Positions 53,529-61,933 of a DNA stretch of 64,000 nucleotides are shown one piece after another; position 1 is the first letter of the stretch; each line of letters begins with the position of its first letter. The notes beneath the pieces were generated by a model. That model made no database searches. It worked only from the letters and a program-made list of their open reading frames with translations, and was not told where the DNA came from. Source of the DNA: an uncultured Opitutales bacterium (GTDB lineage: Bacteria > Verrucomicrobiota > Verrucomicrobiia > Opitutales > Intestinicryptomonadaceae); NCBI GenBank assembly GCA_900548275.1, contig URJY01000002.1, positions 1 through 64,000 on the forward strand, read 5' to 3'. The position numbers were made by a program, and so were the translations under genes.

Positions 53529-53529
53529 G
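53479..53529. other. Long hairpin at the right edge of the iteron cluster
   Basis: CACTGCAACATACCTAC pairs perfectly with GTAGGTATGTTGCAGTG (17 bp). Inside lies CCCCCTT / AAGGGGG with a 1-base loop and a 2-base bulge. The outer arms contain the iteron heptamer. Such cruciforms often mark the nick or entry site of a replication origin. Confidence 0.8.
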
Positions 53530-53583
53530 GGGTGTTGCACGCATTTCGTCAGTATTTTTTCACCGCAGATTTTCGGCAAAAAA

Positions 53584-54129
53584 ATGAAAAAACTTTCTCC
53601 AAACGACAGAAAATACATCGCCGAATACAGGCGGTGGTTTGACAAACTTCCCGAAAGGCAAAAGGCTATCATGAAAAAACAGGGCTTGGACAAACCCCAC
53701 ATCGACGACTACACTACGCGGCAGGCGTTCGACATTTCCGACATACAAATTGCGGACACCTCCCGCGACGAGGAACCCGACGGCGCGAAGGTTTTTTCGG
53801 AGCGGGACTTCCGATGCCGTTTCGCGGAATTCGCCGACATCGTTTTCGAGGAGATTCTGAGGCGGAAAAACGTGGCGCTCACCGTCGAATGCATGCGTTT
53901 CATTTTCGGGAAAAGCCGCTACCGCTCCGAAAGCGAAATCGCAAATTCGCTGAAAATGACGCGAGCCAACGTTTCCGCAAGGTGCGTCGAGCTGCGCGAC
54001 AAGTTCGGAATGGAGGCGTCGCTTTTCGGGCACGACATGCGTTCCAGGCAAAGCTACAGGAATTCCGTCGTCGACGCCATTTCGGACTCCGAGAAAAGGT
54101 TCGAGCGGATATCCAAAGACGTCCAATAG
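53584..54129 (+). CDS. Phage HTH protein downstream of the origin
   Basis: This is a 181-aa cytoplasmic protein. The segment SESEIANSLKMTRANVSARCVELRDKFGM is a probable helix-turn-helix, and the rest is charged and helical. The start is the ATG at 53584; the open frame extends upstream through the iteron region without coding character. Position just after the origin suggests a replication regulator or partition-like role. I recognise no named family. Confidence 0.7.
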   Translation: MKKLSPNDRKYIAEYRRWFDKLPERQKAIMKKQGLDKPHIDDYTTRQAFDISDIQIADTSRDEEPDGAKVFSERDFRCRFAEFADIVFEEILRRKNVALTVECMRFIFGKSRYRSESEIANSLKMTRANVSARCVELRDKFGMEASLFGHDMRSRQSYRNSVVDAISDSEKRFERISKDVQ

Positions 54130-54174
54130 TTGATTCGCGTTAACTATCGGAAAATTGACAAGCAAAGGTCTGTT

Positions 54175-54831
54175 ATGAATGCGATAGAAATCGAAAACCC
54201 CACGGCAAACATAAATGTCTCCGAGCTCGGAGTGGAATTCTCCGAAAACGTGTCAATCGAGGAATGGGAAAAGTTCGGCGAGCAGATCGGGAGGCTTGTG
54301 AATTCATCGCAGTTCATCATCGGCGACTGGCTCAATTTCGGGCGCGAAAAATGGGACAGAAACGAATTCAAAAAGCGCGTCGAAATCGCCGAGGTAAAAA
54401 CTGGACTGGATCCCGACACGCTGAAAGTCTACGCCTGCCTTGCAAGGCGCGTTCCCTTCGAAAACCGCAATCCCAAGTGCAGTTTCCAGCTGCACAGGAT
54501 AGTCGCCAAGCTCGAACCGACGGAGCAGTCGAAATGGCTGAACATTGCCGAGAAGAAGGCGATGACGGGCAAACGACTGAGGGCGTCGATCGTCGCGGGG
54601 AAACCGCTTAGCGTCGAGGAGTTCGTCCCGAAGAGGACAACCGAAAATCTCCATTCCTACGACGACTGTCTTGGGTTCGTGCACGACATCCGGCGTTGGT
54701 TCGCCAGAAACAAAGAACGCGGAGTTTTCGACGAAATGGACATCGAACAACTCGCTTTCGAACGCGACAAGCTACGCCCCGTGGCCGAGATTTACAATGA
54801 ATTCAATGCGATGATTAGAGAAAGAAAGTAA
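54175..54831 (+). CDS. Phage/plasmid family protein with GDWLNFG motif
   Basis: This is a 218-aa protein with the pattern W-x-x-x-G-x-x-x-x-x-x-x-x-x-x-x-x-x-x-G-D-W-L-N-F-G. It continues with KVYACLARRVPFENRNPKCSFQLHRIVAKLEPTEQSKWLNIAEKKAMTGKRLRASI. This matches an uncharacterised family found on phages and mobile elements of several phyla (S-x-x-x-H-x-x-V-A-x-L-x-P-x-E-Q-x-x-W-L). It may bind DNA. Start chosen at MNAIEIENP, because upstream residues lack character. Confidence 0.65.
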   Translation: MNAIEIENPTANINVSELGVEFSENVSIEEWEKFGEQIGRLVNSSQFIIGDWLNFGREKWDRNEFKKRVEIAEVKTGLDPDTLKVYACLARRVPFENRNPKCSFQLHRIVAKLEPTEQSKWLNIAEKKAMTGKRLRASIVAGKPLSVEEFVPKRTTENLHSYDDCLGFVHDIRRWFARNKERGVFDEMDIEQLAFERDKLRPVAEIYNEFNAMIRERK

Positions 54832-54835
54832 ATTT

Positions 54836-55501
54836 CTATTTCCTCGAACATTTCTTTTTTACCTCTTTCAAGAATAAATCGAGAAATTTTGATGATTCAA
54901 AAATTAATTCTTCAATTTTTATTTCAGAATAGATTATTCTTCCATGAGAATCAAGTTCCACATTATACTTATTCAACACTGATTTATCTTCAACTTTACT
55001 CTTTTCTAAAATTCCATTATTGTGTTTGTATGAATTATTTAACTTCCTTACTAAATCAATCGATTGAAATCCGTCTATTTTCTCCATATAAATGGAGCTT
55101 TTCTTGAAAAATTTTTTATATTCATCTATTTTGAAGTCGTTTTTTCCCTTTGTCTTTGTGAATTTAGCTTTGATCGCATTGAAAATTCTTTCGCAAGATG
55201 ACCATACGATAACTATTATAGCGGCATATATTGTATTTTTTGTCGTTTCTATCATGTAATAATCATCAGAAACTGTAGATTCGATATATTCCAAATATTC
55301 CGAATCTTTTTTTAGCTTGGCTTTCTTCAGAGCGTTGTTAATTTCTTCAACTTTCTTTGTAAAGCCATTGTTCATCCAGTCTAAAACAATACCAATTTCG
55401 CTTTCCATTAGCGAACATTTATCTTTAGGAAGATCGTTTATTGTCTTGAAGAAATATTCAAAAAATGTCTCTTCTAACTTTTTTTCTATATCATCTTTCA
55501 T
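54836..55501 (-). CDS. A+T-rich HEPN-like protein, moron candidate
   Basis: This is a 221-aa helical, lysine-rich protein whose A+T content is far above that of its neighbours. It is the only minus-strand gene between 47.0 and 56.5 kb, placed between the replication and packaging modules. The C-terminal half has LVRKLNNSYKHNNGILEKS, like the N-x-x-K-H segment of HEPN-type ribonuclease proteins. A hydrophobic stretch IYAAIIVIVWSSCERIFNAI lies near residue 90. Many such genes in phages block other phages or toxify cells. The HEPN assignment is weak. Confidence 0.55.
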   Translation of the reverse strand: MKDDIEKKLEETFFEYFFKTINDLPKDKCSLMESEIGIVLDWMNNGFTKKVEEINNALKKAKLKKDSEYLEYIESTVSDDYYMIETTKNTIYAAIIVIVWSSCERIFNAIKAKFTKTKGKNDFKIDEYKKFFKKSSIYMEKIDGFQSIDLVRKLNNSYKHNNGILEKSKVEDKSVLNKYNVELDSHGRIIYSEIKIEELIFESSKFLDLFLKEVKKKCSRK

Positions 55502-55539
55502 GTCGTTTAGCGTATTAATTAAATATAATTTTTAAAGCA

Positions 55540-55862
55540 AAAATTGTTTAATATAAGGGGGCGGCATAAGGAAGCTTTCATAACTGTTTGAAGCGCAGGG
55601 TCTCGCGACAGGGCGTTTTCTCCCTGTGAGAGACCTATTTTTTATGGTGTCCCACTTTTTTCGCGGGGTCTCGGTGATTCGGCTACAAAATCCTCCAAAT
55701 TATCCATAAAACGGGTATCTCAATGAGAGTGTTCTTTGTCGCGAGAATGTCCCACTCAGGTTTTTTCGATTTTTGATATTTTTTCATATTCGCCTAAAAA
55801 TACGCAAGTTGCAATAACATAGCAATTGTTTATTTTTCCCGAAAGTGGGACATTTGGGACAC
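55540..55862. promoter_or_regulatory. Gene-free stretch with terminator-like hairpin and repeated GTCCCACT boxes
   Basis: The gap 55502-55896 holds no convincing gene. Near 55598-55640 the arms GGTCTC..CAGGG and CCCTGTGAGAGACC are followed by T-rich sequence. The box TGTCCCACT recurs at 55648 and 55748, and inverted at 55844 (AGTGGGACA), with TGGGACAC at 55855. These may be operators for the packaging genes that begin at 55897. Confidence 0.45.
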
Positions 55863-55896
55863 GTTTGCCCGTTTTTTTGACAGTCGCGGTTCTTGC

Positions 55897-56505
55897 ATGG
55901 AAACGGGAAGCAAAAAAGTAATGGGGCTGGATCTTTCCAATGCGAAAAAGATTATCGAAGCGGACAACAAAGTCATAATTTCGGGACTTGCAAAGGGCAG
56001 AAAACTTCCAGCAACCCTGCGAAACGACATAGAGGAGACAATAGCGCTCGAATCGGAGGAGGATTTTAGGGGCAACGCCAAAAGTTGGAGCGACCTTGCG
56101 ATACTGTTGGGCATCAGTCGCCGAACCCTTCTGCGGAAACGGAAGGAGCCGAACGCTCCGCAGGGATACGAAGACGTCGAGGCTTGGGTGAAATTCCTGA
56201 ACGGAAGCGAATCCGACAATTCGCTGAAAAGGCTGAACGAAGCGCGTCTGCGTATTTTAAACGCGCAGGCTGCGGAAAGGGAATTCAGGCTGAAAGTCCT
56301 CGAGGGAAAATATGTCGAAATCGACGATGTTCGCGAAACGTGGTCTGCCCATATACATCGGGCGATAGCGCTTATGCGCTCCAAATTCGAAAACGAACTG
56401 CCTCCAGTTTACACATTGGAACCCGTCGCCAACATGAAACTGAATCAGGAGGCAATCGACGAAATCTGCCGAACCATGTCGGACGGCGGCAAATACACGC
56501 CCTAA
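55897..56505 (+). CDS. Terminase small subunit-like protein
   Basis: This is a 202-aa protein. A helix-turn-helix lies in KSWSDLAILLGISRRTLLRKRKE (residues 64-86), and helical segments continue with NEARLRILNAQAAEREFRLKVLEGKYVEIDDVRETWSAHI. This is the Nu1-like layout of small terminase subunits that recognise the packaging site. It is the first gene of the packaging block, and the large subunit lies 1.5 kb downstream with a DNA methyltransferase between. It begins with ATG after a poorly conserved ribosome site. Confidence 0.8.
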   Translation: METGSKKVMGLDLSNAKKIIEADNKVIISGLAKGRKLPATLRNDIEETIALESEEDFRGNAKSWSDLAILLGISRRTLLRKRKEPNAPQGYEDVEAWVKFLNGSESDNSLKRLNEARLRILNAQAAEREFRLKVLEGKYVEIDDVRETWSAHIHRAIALMRSKFENELPPVYTLEPVANMKLNQEAIDEICRTMSDGGKYTP

Positions 56506-56509
56506 TCCG

Positions 56510-56716
56510 TCAGTGTTCTTCCCTTTCTATCCGGTCCGCCTCCTCCAAAATATCCAGTATGAATTTTTGGCATTCCGCATCTCCCTTTAACGCGAGATCG
56601 ACGATTTTTTCGAGCATTGCATAGGCCTTTTTTTTTGCGCCTTTGTTTTGCGGTATTTTCGGGCTTTCGGACTTTCGGCGGATTTTCGGGTTCCTACATT
56701 TTTGTTTGTTTCCCAT
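56510..56716 (-). CDS. Small antisense protein, unknown
   Basis: This is a 68-aa protein, basic at the N-terminus (MGNKQKCRNPKIRRKSESPK) and acidic at the C-terminus (DILEEADRIEREEH). It packs tightly: 4 bases after the terminase small subunit stop and on the opposite strand, with the dcm start 64 bases beyond its own. It may be a regulator, or a chance reading frame. No family recognised. Confidence 0.4.
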   Translation of the reverse strand: MGNKQKCRNPKIRRKSESPKIPQNKGAKKKAYAMLEKIVDLALKGDAECQKFILDILEEADRIEREEH

Positions 56717-56779
56717 AGTATATGGTTAGCATCCGACAAAAAGGCAAGCCGCGAAAAATTGACAATCCGCCTATCGGAA

Positions 56780-58078
56780 ATGGACGGATTGAAATCATTG
56801 GACCTGTTTTCGGGGATCGGCGGATTTGCGCTTGCGGCGGAGCGCGCGGGAATCGAAACCGCAGTATTCTGCGAAATCGACAAGTTCCCTCAGTCGGTTC
56901 TGAAATATCGTTATCCCGATATTCCGCTAATCGACGACGTGAGAAAACTTACCAGGGAGACTTTCAAATCCGCCACAAGATTGGACTATGTTGATATAGT
57001 ATGCGGCGGCTCTCCGTGCCAAAACCTGTCGGTTGCGGGGAAACGCGAGGGACTGCGCGGGAGCGAAAGCGGACTTTTTTATGAATATGCAAGAATTGTC
57101 AACGAACTTAAGCCGAAATTCGTCGTCTGGGAAAACGTGCCCGGTGCACTATCATCGAACGGCGGACGGGACTTCGAATCCGTACTGTGCGCGTTTACGG
57201 GACACGACGGAATTTCATTCGAAAAATGGGGAAACGCGGGATACTTCAAGGGACGGGACGGATTCTACAACGTCGCCTATCGGATTCTCGATTCGAGGTT
57301 TTTCGGAGTCCCGCAGCGCCGCAGAAGAGTCTTTCTTGTCGCAAGTCTTGGAGACGACAGTTGCGCCGAAATACTATTTGAGCAAGCGCGCCTGCGAAGG
57401 AATTCTGCGTCGGGCGAAAACGAGAAACAAGACATTGCCGCCATTGCTGAAAGAGGCTTTGGAGGACACACTGAAAACGCCGTAGGCAATACGCTGATTC
57501 TGACGGAAAGTTCGGCGACGATACAGTCGAAGTCGCCAACGCTTACGGCGTCGATGTCCAAAATCTACAATAGACAGACTCCCATACTCTTCGAAAACCA
57601 CGCGCAGGATTCGCGGTATAGACAAAGAGACGATTCCCCTACGATTACCTCTCGTTGCGGAACGGGCGGCAACAACCTGCCGCTTGTAGTGAAACAGCAC
57701 AACCACGGGGAGGTCTCCGTGTCGGAAATTTCGCCGACGCTGAACTCGCAGTCCGGCGCGGGAAGAATTCCGATGGCGGTATCGATCGCCGAAAACATCA
57801 TAAACAGAAAGGACTGCAACGGCGGAAACGGAATCGGAGCGTTGGAGGAAAACTGCTATACGCTGAACGCCACGGGCGTGCACGCAGTTGCCTCCGAAAG
57901 TAAAATACGCCGCCTTACGCCGCTCGAATGCGAACGCCTGCAGGGATTCCCCGACAACTGGACGCTCGTGCCCGACGCCCGCGACACGAACCGCTACAAA
58001 GCCTGCGGAAACGCGATTACGGTAAACGTCGCGGAATGGATTTTCAAAAGGCTGGTAAAATGCGCAAAAATGAGCTGA
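56780..58078 (+). CDS. DNA (cytosine-5-)-methyltransferase
   Basis: This is a 432-aa C5 methyltransferase. Motif I is DLFSGIGGFALAAERAG, and motif IV with catalytic Cys80 is CGGSPCQN. ENVPGA, QRRRRVF and the C-terminal GNAITVNVAEW are motifs VI, VIII and X. The target-recognition region, residues 220-390, contains repeated S-P-T-L/I turns (SPTLTAS, SPTITSRCG, SPTLNSQSG, CYTLNAT). It probably methylates phage DNA for protection. It lies between the terminase genes and overlaps the large subunit start by 19 bases. Confidence 0.93.
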   Translation: MDGLKSLDLFSGIGGFALAAERAGIETAVFCEIDKFPQSVLKYRYPDIPLIDDVRKLTRETFKSATRLDYVDIVCGGSPCQNLSVAGKREGLRGSESGLFYEYARIVNELKPKFVVWENVPGALSSNGGRDFESVLCAFTGHDGISFEKWGNAGYFKGRDGFYNVAYRILDSRFFGVPQRRRRVFLVASLGDDSCAEILFEQARLRRNSASGENEKQDIAAIAERGFGGHTENAVGNTLILTESSATIQSKSPTLTASMSKIYNRQTPILFENHAQDSRYRQRDDSPTITSRCGTGGNNLPLVVKQHNHGEVSVSEISPTLNSQSGAGRIPMAVSIAENIINRKDCNGGNGIGALEENCYTLNATGVHAVASESKIRRLTPLECERLQGFPDNWTLVPDARDTNRYKACGNAITVNVAEWIFKRLVKCAKMS

Positions 58079-59826
58079 CAATGTTGTTGGCTCCGAATTG
58101 GCGGCTTCCAGAAAGGATTCCACCGTGGAAATGGTGCGAGGAGAACGTAAAAAACATTCCCTACTCCCCGATTCCGGGGCATTTCAAGTCGGCGAATTCC
58201 CCGTGGGTGCGCGAAGTGATGGAGGCGATGGCGGATCCCGACATACGCCTCGTTTCGATTGTAGCCCCCGTCCAGTCGAGTAAGACGATTAGCGCGGAGT
58301 TGTGCCTTTGCTATATTATCGCGAACTTTCCCGGACCGTGTCTGTGGCTTTCGCAGACAGACGCCGACGCGAAAGACCATGCGGAGGCGAGGCTGCACAA
58401 ACTCTTTTCGGAGTGCGACGCCGTGAGAAAGCTCTTCCCCGCAGACAGGCACAAAAAGAAAACGCAGACGGTTTTCTTTTCGAACGGAATGACCCTTTGG
58501 GTTCTCGGAGCCCACGCCAAAAGCAATCTCCAGAGCCGCTCGATTCGCTGGCTCATAGGCGACGAAACCTGGCAGTGGCCGAACGGTCACATGCAGCAGG
58601 CGGAGGCCCGCGTTACGGCTTTCGGGTGGCTCGGCAAGTGCATTTTCCTCTCGCAGGGCGGAATGGAAAACGACGATACCCACAGAAAGTTCGAAACGAC
58701 CGACATGCGGGAATGGGAATTCAAATGTCCCAAGTGCGGGAAATACCAGCCGTACAAGTGGTCGAACATCGAATGGGACAAAAACTACCGCGACGGCGAA
58801 GGCCGAATGGACTTTGCGAAAGTCCGTTCCTCAGTCCGTCTTGTCTGCGAATTCTGCAAGCACGAAATTGCCGATTCCGACGCCAACAGAAAGCTGCTCA
58901 ATTCCTCGGCGAAGTTCGTTCCGCAAAATCCGAACGCATCAGCTACGAAGGCGGGGTTTCACTGGAATTCAATGGCGTCGATGTTGTGGGGCGAACTCGC
59001 CGAAATGTATCTGCGGGCAAAGGAATCGTGCAGGCGCGGCGACTTGGAGGACTTGAAGAACTTCTACCAGAAGCGTCTCGCGCTTCCGTGGGGAGACTTG
59101 GAGGAGGATTTTACATTGGACATTTCGCCGTCGGGCTACCGAATGGGCGACGACTGGGAATCGGAGGCCGCCGTCGGCGCAAAGGGCGCGATACTTCCGC
59201 CGCCGCACGAAAACAAAAACCGCGTAAGGCTCAGGTTTCTAACGGTGGACGTCCAGATGGACCACTTCTATGCCGTCGTCCGCAGTTGGGCCTGCGACGC
59301 CTCCAGCAGACTGGTATATTGTGCGAAACTTCAGACTTGGGAGGACGTGGAAATCCTGCAAAACAGGTTCGGGGTGTTTCCGCAGCTTGTGTTCGTCGAT
59401 GCGGGATACTCGACGTTCGAAGTCTACAGAAATTGCGCAAAGCACAACTGGACGGCATTGATGGGCGACGGCAGGCGGGATTTTCCGCACAGGGTGAACG
59501 GAAAAATAACCCAACGGTTTTATTCCACGGCGCGGCATCCGCTGGTTTCCGACAGGAAATGCCGAATGCATTATTGGAGCAATCTCGGGATAAAGGACAC
59601 TTTGGCGCGGTTGCGCTCCAACCAGAACCCCGACGAGGGATCGACGTGGGAGGTTCCGTCCGACGTTCCCGAAGAATACCTGAAAATGCTCGATTCGGAA
59701 CAGCGGGTGAAAAAGGGAAATTCGTGGGAATGGCGGCAAATCGGCAAGCGTCCGAACCACTACTGGGACTGCGAGGCAATGCAGGTATGCGCCGCGTATA
59801 TGATGAAGCTTTTTAAGGTTGACTAA
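58060..59826 (+). CDS. Terminase large subunit (GpA family)
   Basis: This is a 588-aa lambda A-type packaging ATPase/nuclease (PF05876). Walker A is IVAPVQSSKTISAELC, Walker B is WLIGDETWQW, and a zinc ribbon CPKCGKYQP ... CEFCKHEI follows. VFVDAGYSTFEVY and later DCEAMQVCAAYM are nuclease-domain segments. The start at 58060 has an AAAAGG site 9-14 bases upstream. It is the main packaging motor. No portal gene is reached in this window. Confidence 0.95.
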   Translation: MRKNELTMLLAPNWRLPERIPPWKWCEENVKNIPYSPIPGHFKSANSPWVREVMEAMADPDIRLVSIVAPVQSSKTISAELCLCYIIANFPGPCLWLSQTDADAKDHAEARLHKLFSECDAVRKLFPADRHKKKTQTVFFSNGMTLWVLGAHAKSNLQSRSIRWLIGDETWQWPNGHMQQAEARVTAFGWLGKCIFLSQGGMENDDTHRKFETTDMREWEFKCPKCGKYQPYKWSNIEWDKNYRDGEGRMDFAKVRSSVRLVCEFCKHEIADSDANRKLLNSSAKFVPQNPNASATKAGFHWNSMASMLWGELAEMYLRAKESCRRGDLEDLKNFYQKRLALPWGDLEEDFTLDISPSGYRMGDDWESEAAVGAKGAILPPPHENKNRVRLRFLTVDVQMDHFYAVVRSWACDASSRLVYCAKLQTWEDVEILQNRFGVFPQLVFVDAGYSTFEVYRNCAKHNWTALMGDGRRDFPHRVNGKITQRFYSTARHPLVSDRKCRMHYWSNLGIKDTLARLRSNQNPDEGSTWEVPSDVPEEYLKMLDSEQRVKKGNSWEWRQIGKRPNHYWDCEAMQVCAAYMMKLFKVD

Positions 59827-59853
59827 TAAAAAATCATAAGCTAAAATTGCGAT

Positions 59854-60231
59854 ATGAACAAAAATCAGTTAGCTCGTCTACAGAAAGTTGCAGAACTTTA
59901 CAGAAAAGCACTTCTCCCTAAAGCCAATTTTCCGAAAGGTAAGTTGGTATGGCATCATCAAAAAGACTCGGGGTCAAAAATGAAAGTAACCCAAGCTTCT
60001 TCCTGTAAAAAGGCTTTCGAAGAAATTGAATCCGGACTATGCATACCGGTTACGATGAAAGAACATAACGGTATTCATCTCCCCGCTAAATCGCAAAAAT
60101 GGGGACCATGTAATTATAATAAAAATGCAAAGGTACCGAAATTCGATAAGGTGAAATTCCGTAAAGTAGTGGATCTTGTCATGTCAAAAAGAACGATAAA
60201 AGAGGTAAAGGAAATTCACGACTTTCAATAG
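59854..60231 (+). CDS. WHH/HNH-like nuclease-fold protein (moron)
   Basis: This is a 125-aa A+T-rich protein. LVWHHQKDSGSKMKVTQASSC and KEHNGIHLPAKSQKWG resemble the W-H-H domain of HNH/endonuclease VII-type DNase toxins, where the His residues bind the metal. It is not linked to a large polymorphic toxin here. The base composition is well below that of the prophage average. It could be a phage-borne nuclease or an orphan toxin domain. It lies just after terminase. Confidence 0.55.
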   Translation: MNKNQLARLQKVAELYRKALLPKANFPKGKLVWHHQKDSGSKMKVTQASSCKKAFEEIESGLCIPVTMKEHNGIHLPAKSQKWGPCNYNKNAKVPKFDKVKFRKVVDLVMSKRTIKEVKEIHDFQ

Positions 60232-60271
60232 AACACTTTCCTTTATTGCCATTACGCAGAGTTGCTGTTCG

Positions 60272-60835
60272 TCAATCTGCAAAGAGTGATTCTACAGCCT
60301 GCATTAATACGTTCGACAGTTCCGCCGGTTTCCCGAATTTACCCCAGAACTTTTCGTTCCTGCCGAAGTACAGTTGTATTTTCAGCGATTTTTCGGGCAT
60401 TTCCGCTCCGAAATGTTCCAACACTTTCCGCGCCCGTGCACAGTCGTAGCCCATGCGTCCGAGCGCCTTGACGAAGGCGCATTTACCGAAACCCATAATT
60501 TTGGGATTTTTGGCAACTTTGGCTTTGTTTGATATTTTTGAAACGTTGGAAACTTTCGGTTCTTTTGAAAGTTTTGAAGTTTCTCCGACGACAATCGGGG
60601 CGTTTTCGTCTTCTATTGCCTTCAATGCCTTTGTCCGCTCGTCTTCGTTCTGAAAATCCGCAAACGACTTCGCGCTTTTCACAAAGAACGGCTTGAGCGT
60701 TTTGAGATTTTTTACGAGATAGGAAACGCCGTCGGCGTTCTTCTGGATAAGGCGGACGGCGACTCTGTTCCGCCCTATTTTCACGACGTATTTTATACCT
60801 TTTTTCAGCAGTTTTTCGTCCATACTTTTTCCCAT
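60272..60835 (-). CDS. Phage protein of unknown function, end of the amidoligase operon
   Basis: This is a 187-aa basic protein, last gene of the leftward cluster. It has a lysine-rich middle (KLSKEPKVSNVSKISNK) and a conserved-looking C-terminus CAFVKALGRMGYDCARARKVLEHFGAEMPEKSLKIQLYFGR. This end resembles a small domain seen in uncharacterised phage proteins. An ATG 12 bases downstream (MDEKLL) could be the real start. It may or may not be part of the peptide-modification module. Confidence 0.65.
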   Translation of the reverse strand: MGKSMDEKLLKKGIKYVVKIGRNRVAVRLIQKNADGVSYLVKNLKTLKPFFVKSAKSFADFQNEDERTKALKAIEDENAPIVVGETSKLSKEPKVSNVSKISNKAKVAKNPKIMGFGKCAFVKALGRMGYDCARARKVLEHFGAEMPEKSLKIQLYFGRNEKFWGKFGKPAELSNVLMQAVESLFAD

Positions 60836-60896
60836 ATTTGACGGAACGCATACACGCTCTCAGTCGTCCTTATATCAAGTCTAATAACAAACCTTT

Positions 60897-61268
60897 TTAA
60901 TAATTTTTAAGCAGTTTCGGTTTTCCCTCCGCCGGTCTGCCGCCGTTTGCAAAATACACGAAGAAGTCCAAGGTTTCACCCGAAGGGAGTTTGCATTTAG
61001 TGCTTTTGCGGGCGTAGAATTTCGGATGGCATTCGAACCTGTCGATTACCGCAAGCGCCGCGTCCGATACCCTGTAGATTTCCACGGGAATGCGGTGTCC
61101 GACTCCCGCTTCGTCGAAAAGATACGGCAGCATTCCGTCGGTCGTAAGCGGATATTTTTCCGCCGTCTTCCCCGTCCCCAAAAGTTCCGCCGAAAGCAAT
61201 TCCATGATGAAGTGGTTTGTCTTTCCGCGTTTCAGCGTTCCGTAGACCGCTACGATGTTTTCAGACAT
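60897..61268 (-). CDS. Gamma-glutamylcyclotransferase (AIG2-like) family protein 2
   Basis: This is a 123-aa protein of the GGCT/AIG2-like fold. The N-terminal AVYGTLKRGKTNHFIME holds the Y-G-T-L motif that binds the substrate. The catalytic-type Glu lies in VIDRFECHPKFYARK. Enzymes in this fold release a cyclised 5-oxoproline from a gamma-glutamyl amine. It overlaps the neighbouring GGCT gene by 8 bases. Twin GGCT genes with amidoligase suggest that the module first makes and then clears gamma-glutamyl linkages, which is inference. Confidence 0.85.
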   Translation of the reverse strand: MSENIVAVYGTLKRGKTNHFIMELLSAELLGTGKTAEKYPLTTDGMLPYLFDEAGVGHRIPVEIYRVSDAALAVIDRFECHPKFYARKSTKCKLPSGETLDFFVYFANGGRPAEGKPKLLKNY

Positions 61269-61686
61269 ATGCGAGCCTTTCCAGTTGAGAAATATATTCC
61301 CTTCCGAGTTTGAAATACTCCGCGCCTCGGATTATCCGTTCGAGATAGCCCGCACGCGGAAGTCCCCTTTCGGAATCCGAACCGACATACACGAGGGTAT
61401 CCCTTCTTTTCCCGCCGAGCGACAGCGTTATCCGGCGCTTTACGTACGCACCAGAACGGACACCCTCGAAACAGTCGAGAACCTCCTCGTCGAGCCGCGA
61501 TATTTTCCACAGAACACCGCTGACGGACGATTTTTCGGACTCGACGATTGTCGCAACCCCGCGCGAGTTTATCGCGAATCTGTATCCATTCAGCGTCGCG
61601 CGCGCCACCGCCTTTGAAGTAGGACAGCGGAAACGCATCTGGACGGGATTCATGTTCGAGCCGTACGCGAAATATAGCCTATCCAT
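61261..61686 (-). CDS. Gamma-glutamylcyclotransferase (AIG2-like) family protein 1
   Basis: This is a 141-aa protein with the family start LYFAYGSNMNPVQMRFRCP (Y-G-S-N) and a presumed catalytic Glu in VLDCFEGVRSGAYVKR. VYVGSDSERGLPRAGYLERIIRGAEY is the typical C-terminal helix. Unlike its neighbour it keeps the canonical Y-G-S-N motif, and the two are clearly divergent paralogues. The start is placed at MDRLYFAYGSN. It overlaps the 80-aa gene by 8 bases and is in one operon with amidoligase. Confidence 0.87.
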   Translation of the reverse strand: MDRLYFAYGSNMNPVQMRFRCPTSKAVARATLNGYRFAINSRGVATIVESEKSSVSGVLWKISRLDEEVLDCFEGVRSGAYVKRRITLSLGGKRRDTLVYVGSDSERGLPRAGYLERIIRGAEYFKLGREYISQLERLAYV

Positions 61687-61921
61687 TCGATACCTCCCAC
61701 AGAAACCCGAATTCAATCAGGTCTTCGACGAAGACTTCGGGGGACTCGACCCTTACGGTTGCGTTGTTGTAGAACTTGCACCGTTGGGACATCTCCTTCA
61801 TGAAGACTTCCTCCGACGACATCGGGTTGAACGACGAGAACCTGAGAGCTCCGACTATTTCCCTCGGCGTGTTTCCCCTGACGGTCCCGCCGCCGAGCAT
61901 TTCGTATTTTTTTGCGTCCAT
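61679..61921 (-). CDS. Small protein linked to amidoligase
   Basis: This is an 80-aa protein. Segments EIVGALRFSSFNPMSSEEVFMKEMSQRCKFYNNATVRVESPEVFVEDLIEFGFL look like a small conserved fold that I have seen only near this type of phage cassette. It is probably a peptide or protein substrate or adaptor. It starts 12 bases after the amidoligase stop and overlaps the GGCT gene by 8 bases. It is not a truncated larger protein as far as I can see. Confidence 0.65.
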   Translation of the reverse strand: MDAKKYEMLGGGTVRGNTPREIVGALRFSSFNPMSSEEVFMKEMSQRCKFYNNATVRVESPEVFVEDLIEFGFLWEVSNG

Positions 61922-61933
61922 TTTATTTCCCTT

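Noticed and set aside
53191..53583. Open frames through the iteron region, including upstream extensions of the gene at 53584
   Set aside because: They run through tandem repeats and a long hairpin; their products are Cys-rich and unlike each other between frames. The gene proper starts at 53584.
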